Source: Thelephora terrestris (taxonomy: Eukaryota > Basidiomycota > Agaricomycetes > Thelephorales > Thelephoraceae). Taken from it: DNA of 64,000 bases. Shown here piece by piece: positions 58,409 through 64,000 of this stretch; the first letter of the stretch is position 1; every line of letters begins with the position of its first letter. The notes under the pieces are model-generated. The model saw only the letters and a program-made list of their open reading frames with translations. It did no database searches and was not told where the DNA came from. Both the position numbers and the translations under genes were made by a program. The stretch spans positions 682,001 to 746,000 of the forward strand of contig WIUZ02000001.1 of assembly GCA_015956445.1 (NCBI GenBank), given 5' to 3'.

Positions 58409-59597
58409 CTAGTTCATCTGCCGGACGAGCTTGTTGATGTTAGCTTCCCGGTTACCAAAGTCACCACCCTGAACGTAGTGCTTGAATTTGCGTGTCCTCC
58501 AGCCACCGGTAGGGTTGGAGAGCTTGAAGGGCCACAGGAAGTTCGAAGCCTAAGATAAAATGTTAACCAAAGCTCTTACGTCTCAAATTTAGGTTCCTTG
58601 CCTGTTTGAAGTTAGGGCCAACAGTGAAAATTTCATGGACAAGGTCCTCGACGCAAAGAATGTCGTATTTTCCGAGTGCTTGCTCGATCACTTGGTTGTT
58701 GGAGAGAGGCACCCGCTGCTTATCAACCCTTCCGTAGCCGCGCTTGTAAACCAATTCGCGGACAGTTTTGAGGTTAGGCTCGCTGAAAATGGTTCAGCCT
58801 CTGTATGAGCATAAGCTTTCTAGAGATGACAGACCCATAGGTGATATATGGCTCAACAAGACGGAGCATCTGCTCGGTAGCCTTTGTGACCTTCACAAAA
58901 ACTCCATTGTTGATTTGCAGCAGACGGAGGAGCTGTAAGATTTTGCGGGGCTTGGGAGCAATCTCGTTGACACTACTCGTGAGATCAGACCTCGATCATC
59001 CCAGTGAGAAAGAATAGCAGGCAGGCATACCCCCGGATTCGAACAACAAAGTAGACTTTAGCCTGAGATGGAACGTAGAAGTTACCAGCTTGACGAGCAG
59101 CGCGCTTCAAACGGATTTCTTCCTTCTCCTTCGAGAGGTACTCTTTGACGTAGGCCTCGGCACGCTTGAACACTACTTTTCGCTTAGCTTTTGAAGCCTG
59201 ATAAAAGGGTGTTCAATACGAGGAACTCCAGCAACATTCGGAGATCAGTCCCGAAAGATGGTTGATTGAGGGCAGCACAGTGGAAGGTGTTCCCACTAGC
59301 CATTCAAAAGGAAATATGCATCATAAGAGCGCGGGTGGACGAAAAACTGACCTTGCGAGCAGCGGTCACGGCGGCAAGCTTGTCTTCCCGAGCCTTTTCG
59401 TTTTGTTTGCGTTTCTTGAGGAGAGTCTCTGGGACTTCGATGTCCTGGATGATCGGGAAATGAGTTTTTGGTCTCGCACTTTTGAACCGGTGATATTTAC
59501 CGTAGCGCTTGGGACCCTAGATAGAAAACCAGAAAGTCAGTATTTCGTCGGCAGGTTAGGAGACATTCGACAGAACATACGTCGTCGATGGGGCCAT
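58409..59597 (-). CDS. RPL7: 60S ribosomal protein L7 (uL30)
   Basis: Large-subunit protein of the cytosolic ribosome. Two tiny exons are needed at the 5' end: MAPSTT (59597-59581) and VPSAT, which join [31 protein letters not shown]. After a 154-bp intron (59351-59198): [116 protein letters not shown], and the last exon [45 protein letters not shown]. Full length, eight exons. The 154-bp intron is much longer than its neighbours and holds a probable snoRNA. Confidence 0.95.
59240..59330 (-). ncRNA. Probable C/D-box snoRNA in RPL7 intron (snR39/snR59/snR39b-like)
   Basis: On the RPL7 sense strand the intron has a box C (ATGATGC, 59324-59318; consensus RUGAUGA) and a box D (CTGA, 59248-59245). 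One nucleotide upstream of box D, ACCATCTTTCGGG (59262-59250) is perfectly complementary to CCCGAAAGATGGT, a universally conserved stretch of 25S rRNA. By the box D+5 rule the paired G of CCCG would be 2'-O-methylated (yeast Gm805; Am807 is two bases on). Yeast snR39 and snR59, guides for this site, live in RPL7A/RPL7B introns. Weak points: last base of box C is C, and no clear terminal stem or C'/D' pair was found. Confidence 0.7.
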
Positions 59598-59915
59598 TAT
59601 GAATACAGATCTTGCGTCCTGCAATGAACGGCCGTGAGGGAGGGTAAGGTGGCTTACCGGGAACTGCCGGTCGAGCAGTATAGTAGTAACTGATGCTTTC
59701 CCACACTTGCTGCCGCCTCGGATCGATCGGATCATTCGCTCCGCTCTGTGTGAGCTTGATCTTGTGTGTAAGCCAGCTGGGGCGCTAGGAAGCCGGATGA
59801 CTATCGCCGAGTCAATTTCCTGGGAAAGGAAGCTCTTATGACTCAATATGAGGTTCTCAGGCGGACCTTGAGCTTGATTGAACTCCCTTTGCCATAACCC
59901 TCCTTTGCGTATGCG
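59598..59915. promoter_or_regulatory. Divergent upstream region of RPL7 and acyltransferase
   Basis: 318 bp between the ATGs of RPL7 (-) and the acyltransferase (+). No canonical ribosomal-protein promoter box was identified with confidence. Confidence 0.35.
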
Positions 59916-61710
59916 ATGGTCTGGACACTCGTCGACAACTCGCCTTCCCCCAACCGCGTCTTTACGCGTCCACTAGACAATAACGAACTCGGGTTCTTCT
60001 ATGACGCCACGTTTAACGGTGTCGCCGACATAGCAGAGCACTACATCGTCGAGACAACGCGTGATTCCTTATTCGAGCTCTCAAACGTTACCAGAACTTG
60101 GATCGCCCTGAAGCGAATCTTTCCATTGCTCGGAGCGACCACGAGAGAGACGGATCGCGAAGCTCTTGGTGCTTCATTCACCATCGTGGAAGCCGACCTT
60201 GATGTTACCCGCCCAGGGGAGGTTTCCATTCTCTCCGCCACCTCAGAGGAGGAAGTCCACGAGTTTGTGGAAGATCTACTCTCTGGTCCACGACAGCTCT
60301 CTCCCGATCTCCTCTCCCGAGTCTACATCTATTCGCGGAAGGACAGCCCAGGATTGTATCATGCGGTGATCCACACTGCCCACTCGATTATCGATGGAAC
60401 TGCTTCACTATCTCTGATCCGGACATTCTTTGACATCCTGTCACTCCCACCGACGACGCACATTCCTCACCTGGAGGAACGGCTCGCCCTCTGCGTGGGA
60501 TCGGAGAATCTGAACCCTCATCGTGACCTACCACTTGCTCGTCGACGATGGAGAAGGGCTATTGGTTGGGTCATTCATCACATCAGAAACCCAAAAATTC
60601 AGGTAGGGGGTCCTCAACCTCACGAATCGCTTCATTCATCAACTTTCCAGGGTGGCATGTCTATTCCACGCAGAATCACAACGCATACGCCGTATCGACT
60701 TCCGAAGTCCAAGAGACTGGAGATCACCTTCCCAGAGGAAGAGTCGACCCTCATCATCGCCAACTGCAGAAAATACGGCACGACCTTCGGAGCTGCACTT
60801 CCCATTTTGGGGCAGCTGGGTAGTTCACGCCTCCTCCACAGAAGGTACATCCGCGGTGAAATCGGGAAGGATGAATGGGAGTGGCGCCGTATCCAACCGT
60901 GCAACACTATGGGACCCCTCAACTACCGACCGTACCTTTACAAGGATTGGTATACCAACGGCGGTTCAGAGGTCGTAGTCCTCGGCATCAACTACTTCTT
61001 CCTCGCACATTCTTTCATGCCTTCCGTTTCTGACGAATGGGTCGCCAACAACCGACATACCCTCGAGGATGGCGCACCACCGTTCTCTGCCTTACTATCG
61101 CAAGGCAGATTTGTTCTGCGGTCAAACGTAATCAAACAAAAAGTCAAGGAATTCGTCGCGCATCCCCTTCTATTCGAAATAGCCAGTTTCAGGTTCCCAG
61201 GTCGCATTTTATATCGAAAGCGGGCCGGAAGGCTCTGGATGGAGAACCGTGAAGGCGGTGAACTCGGTGAACCCGAAAAAGATGTGCCAAGTGTTCTGAC
61301 GAACGATCTCATATATCACAACGGTGGGGCGAGCCTAGGGAACGTGAGTATTGGATATTGAACCTGTGTCCTTGGGTAGTGAGGCTGACGGTTGCTCGCA
61401 TCAGATTGACCCCCTACGACCCACCGAATACCCAGTACTTCCATCCAGCCCTCTTTCCTCCCAAAAGTACTACCCCCAGCCGAAGACGGATGAGAATGTT
61501 TTGGCTGGCAAACCAGCCATCCGAGTTATCGACTCTTGGAGAAAGCTTTGTACCCGACCTGCCGAGCTCTACTTTGGCTCCCTCACCCAAAGCAAGAAAC
61601 TGACTATGTTCGTTTCGTGGGATGGGAATACCTATGAGGATTCCGTGGTTGAGGAATGGTTGAAGGAAGCGAAGCTCGCGACTCATCATTATCTTTGCCA
61701 ACCACTGTAG
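59916..61710 (+). CDS. HXXXD-type acyltransferase (condensation/CAT-like fold)
   Basis: Two main exons. Exon 1 starts MVWTLVDNSPSPNRVFTRPLDNNELGFFYDATF and carries the active-site motif as HAVIHTAHSIIDGTASL (HSIID, the HxxxD equivalent). It continues with KSKRLEITFPEEESTLIIANCRKYGTTFGAALPILGQL, CNTMGPLNYRPYL and FVLRSNVIKQKVKEF. A GTGAGT intron follows GASLGN. Exon 2 gives IDPLRPTEYPVLPSSP and ends SKKLTMFVSWDGNTYEDSVVEEWLKEAKLATHHYLCQPL, resembling the DFGWG-side strand region of the fold, though no DFGWG is present. About 570 residues. Substrate unknown; relatives act in secondary metabolism (alcohol O-acetylation). Confidence 0.75.
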
Positions 61711-61758
61711 AGTGCCTCCAAAAAGCCAGGACTTCTATACATAGCCAAACTATCAATC

Positions 61759-63447
61759 TTAGAAACTCGGTATACTGTCGTCCATCTTATATTCTACAAG
61801 TCCAACGTATGGTTTGAGAGCCATTACATTTGGAACGGGAACGACGACCTTTGGGGAGGTAATTGAGACCTCCTCGAACCTCGCACCATTGGACTCCCGA
61901 TACCTCACCAGCTCCATCAGCTCTTCACCAGAAACCTCCCTCTGTGGGTCGAGGCACAATTCAATCTTCCTGAGCTTTGGCATGGTGAGGTGCCGAGCGG
62001 GGTGTCTTAACCCTCGCAGAATAGCCGTGGTGTCGCAGTGGAGCATGAGGATATACTGAAGGTTTGGAAGTGATTCGAATGCTCGGGAGGCTGGCAGGTA
62101 AGAATCTCTAGGTGCCTGGTATCCCTGGATATAAATCTCCTCAACTTCGTCCGTGGGGAATGGCAAGAACGATTGGATCGATCCGACGAGGAGGTTATCG
62201 AGGTTTGGGTTCGTTATCGGCCATCGTGCCATGACCGTGACCTTTCCATTCTCCCCAGAAAACTGGAAAGCACATCTTCCATCAATGGGAAGGATTTTGG
62301 CGTGGATGCGCTTGACTCCCGACATGAAAGGAAGGCTGTCGGGGTACGGAGGGATGGCTTGCGCGATGGGGTTGGGCGATCCGTCCTGGATTAACAGCAT
62401 CACCGTCACGTCAACTCCCTTTGGTAATTCTAAACGGGCCAGGAGGCTATTGCCACCGTGCCCAACTAATCCGAAACCGCTGATGTAGAGGGTCTTCAGT
62501 GCCTTGAGCGAGACCCTCTTCTGACTTGGGGCGTCATGGACACAATCTCCGTGGAAGTCGATGCGCACCGCCTCAAGGAGGGGTGATCGTTCGAAGAAAG
62601 CGAGAAGGTTGGCAAGAGATATCAATATTGGGGAACTGGTGACACCGCTCATTTCGAAGTGAGTGAGGTTAGGCAGGACGAAATGTTCCAGGTCCGATGC
62701 GAGCCCTTGGAGAGCGAACGACCGTAAATTTGGGAGATTTCCGGTGAGCAAAGTCGATGGGACCGGACCGGCAGCGGAAGTGGAAGGATGACAAATGACT
62801 GTCAGCTTTTCAAGGTTCGGGGCAGGTTCCGTGAATCTCGCGAACACAGATTGTGCAACGGACCAACGCGGCTTGAGTTGCAGGGATTTCATTCGTTCGA
62901 TGTGTGGAGAAAGTCTCGCCAACAATTCGTCGTCGGGGATCTTCCTCACGCTGACGTGAAGCGGCGAACCCTTTGACCGGTGTAGACATGTGAGCGCTTC
63001 TGAAACTCGTGGGCAGTCGATGTTACACCAAAGCGGGCCGCAGGATATGAAAGTCGTTCGCCAGTAACGACAAACTTGCGTCGCTACGACTAAATCACGG
63101 ATGGGAAAGAATCGGGGGATTCGGGACAGGACCTCAGGCGGAAGCTTGTTGATAGGAGCTAGGACGTTCCGAAGCGCTTTGAACTTCGGAAGGAGGTTGG
63201 AGAAGTCCTGCTGCATTTTCCGAACCTATGCGCGTCTTTAGTCCCCAATCGTCACGCCACGTCCACAGCAACTCACATCTTCCTGCTTCAAATTTAGTGG
63301 AGGTGGTCTGAATTTTGCTGGTCAGCTTTAGTGAGATGCCGATGTGATGACCGTCTGACCTCCGCTTGTTCGTGACGTCGTCGAGCTCCCTCTCCAAAGC
63401 ATACAAGAGCTGGGAGATCGTCATCCCCGCTCCTGGATATTGTTCCA
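61759..63447 (-). CDS. F-box protein B (paralogue of A)
   Basis: First exon MEQYPGAGMTISQLLYALERELDDVTNKR...FEAGR, then an intron near 63280-63230 and a 485-residue main exon. F-box-like core LAPINKLPPEVLSRIPRFFPIRDLVVATQVCRYWRTTFISCGPLWCNID; leucine-rich repeats after (HVSVRKIPDDELLARLSPHIERMKSLQLKP, LRSFALQGLASDLEHFVLPNLTHFEMSGV, LKALKTLYISGFG, LPNLQYILMLHCD). It ends GLVEYKMDDSIPSF. Clearly homologous to gene A (same start, same VCRYWRTT and LPPEVLS motifs) but diverged throughout. Opposite orientation to A, with RPL7 and the acyltransferase between them. The exon 1/2 phase is unresolved. Confidence 0.78.
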
Positions 63448-64000
63448 TTGTAAACAAGAATTGAACTGGGGGTTGTTGGCGAGGGCAAGAAAGAAAGCAG
63501 AAAGTGACAGTGCTTACGCTGTCTGGGAGGCAATTTATGTAGAATTCATGACAGGTGGGCGGTGCGTGGCATTTATACACCGCCTTTAGCCGTTGTGTGC
63601 ACTCATGTGCCTTGTCGCTGTCTTCCTGGTTCGTGAAATGCGATGAACGTGGACGCCTACGTGGAAAAAATATTCAACGGGTTCCATTCCGCAGCATTGA
63701 CTCAAAGACGAGTCGGAGGGCGTAAAATTCTCACGAAGGTCACCGATCCGCAAGGCACACGATGCGGAGTTCACGGTTACACCCGAAGTCTAACTTATAA
63801 GTAAACAACCTGCGACAAAAATCATCTTGCACCGCTGTCCGTAGTAACTTTTATCCTCCCGACGTACCCCTTCAACGAAGAAATATCCCCTATAACGGCG
63901 CTGCCCGATGATAGGTCGAGACGCAAGCTCTCCAGCCTCTGACCACGTGATTTCCTGACTTTTGCCATCTTCCGAAGGTCCTCCGTCTGCACCCTGCATC
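63448..64000. other. Right-edge region, no gene recognised
   Basis: Upstream of F-box gene B. Minus-strand frames at 63586-63774 and 63790-63999 lack recognisable motifs. A gene entering from the right cannot be excluded. Confidence 0.4.

Noticed and set aside
1-64000. CRISPR arrays, rRNA, LTR or virus-like elements
   Set aside because: No spaced direct repeats, rRNA cores, long terminal repeats, or reverse transcriptase, integrase or capsid motifs seen on either strand.

Overview
This window is nuclear DNA of a basidiomycete fungus, most likely an Agaricomycete (mushroom-forming class). Genes are dense, on both strands, and cut by many short introns (about 50-65 bp, GT...AG). Several families are typical of Agaricomycetes: DUF7918 proteins, a kinase with an HGDLKG catalytic loop, NLR-like STAND proteins with an MLKL-type N-terminus and TPR repeats, fast-evolving F-box proteins, and P450s with a WGGGVSMCEGR heme loop. 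I joined exons by eye from conserved motifs and splice phase, so outer boundaries are firmer than some internal junctions. No CRISPR array, tRNA, rRNA or LTR/virus-like element was recognised.

Layout. 0.8-19.3 kb is mostly housekeeping: a YeeE/YedE-type membrane protein (-), an MFS transporter (+), a protein kinase with a long disordered tail (-), a tail-anchored inositol-polyphosphate 5-phosphatase (-), mitochondrial ribosomal protein uL3m (-) head-to-head with a SAM37/metaxin-like protein (+), a possible 7TM relic, the deubiquitinase OTU1 (+), an exonuclease III-type AP endonuclease (-) and a DUF7918 protein (+).

19.3-36.3 kb is an accessory block built by segmental duplication. It holds two intact, paralogous NLR-like genes (+), one apparently intact P450 (-), two P450 fragments, a decayed copy and an N-terminal scrap of a LIN1/CD2BP2-like splicing gene (+), an F-box scrap, and two truncated copies of the 3' end of RAD54. 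The complete RAD54 gene lies just to the right. The repeated order NLR - LIN1 relic - P450 - RAD54 3' end shows how the block grew.

36.3-54.6 kb: RAD54 (-), a chromodomain protein (-), a BRI3-like small membrane protein (+), a 1.02-kb terminal-inverted-repeat DNA element ending 6 bp before the start codon of the GPI mannosyltransferase PIG-M/GPI14 (+), a glia-maturation-factor homologue (+) whose first coding exon is only the initiator ATG, a third complete P450 (-), a second DUF7918 gene (-), a PQ-loop vacuolar transporter (+) and a LisH-CTLH protein (+).

54.8-63.5 kb: a leucine-rich protein of unknown role (-), then an inverted pair of F-box paralogues flanking RPL7 (-) and an HXXXD acyltransferase (+). 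The 154-bp first large intron of RPL7 carries a probable C/D-box snoRNA with 13-nt complementarity to a universally conserved 25S rRNA site, matching the snR39/snR59/snR39b family that yeast keeps in RPL7 introns.
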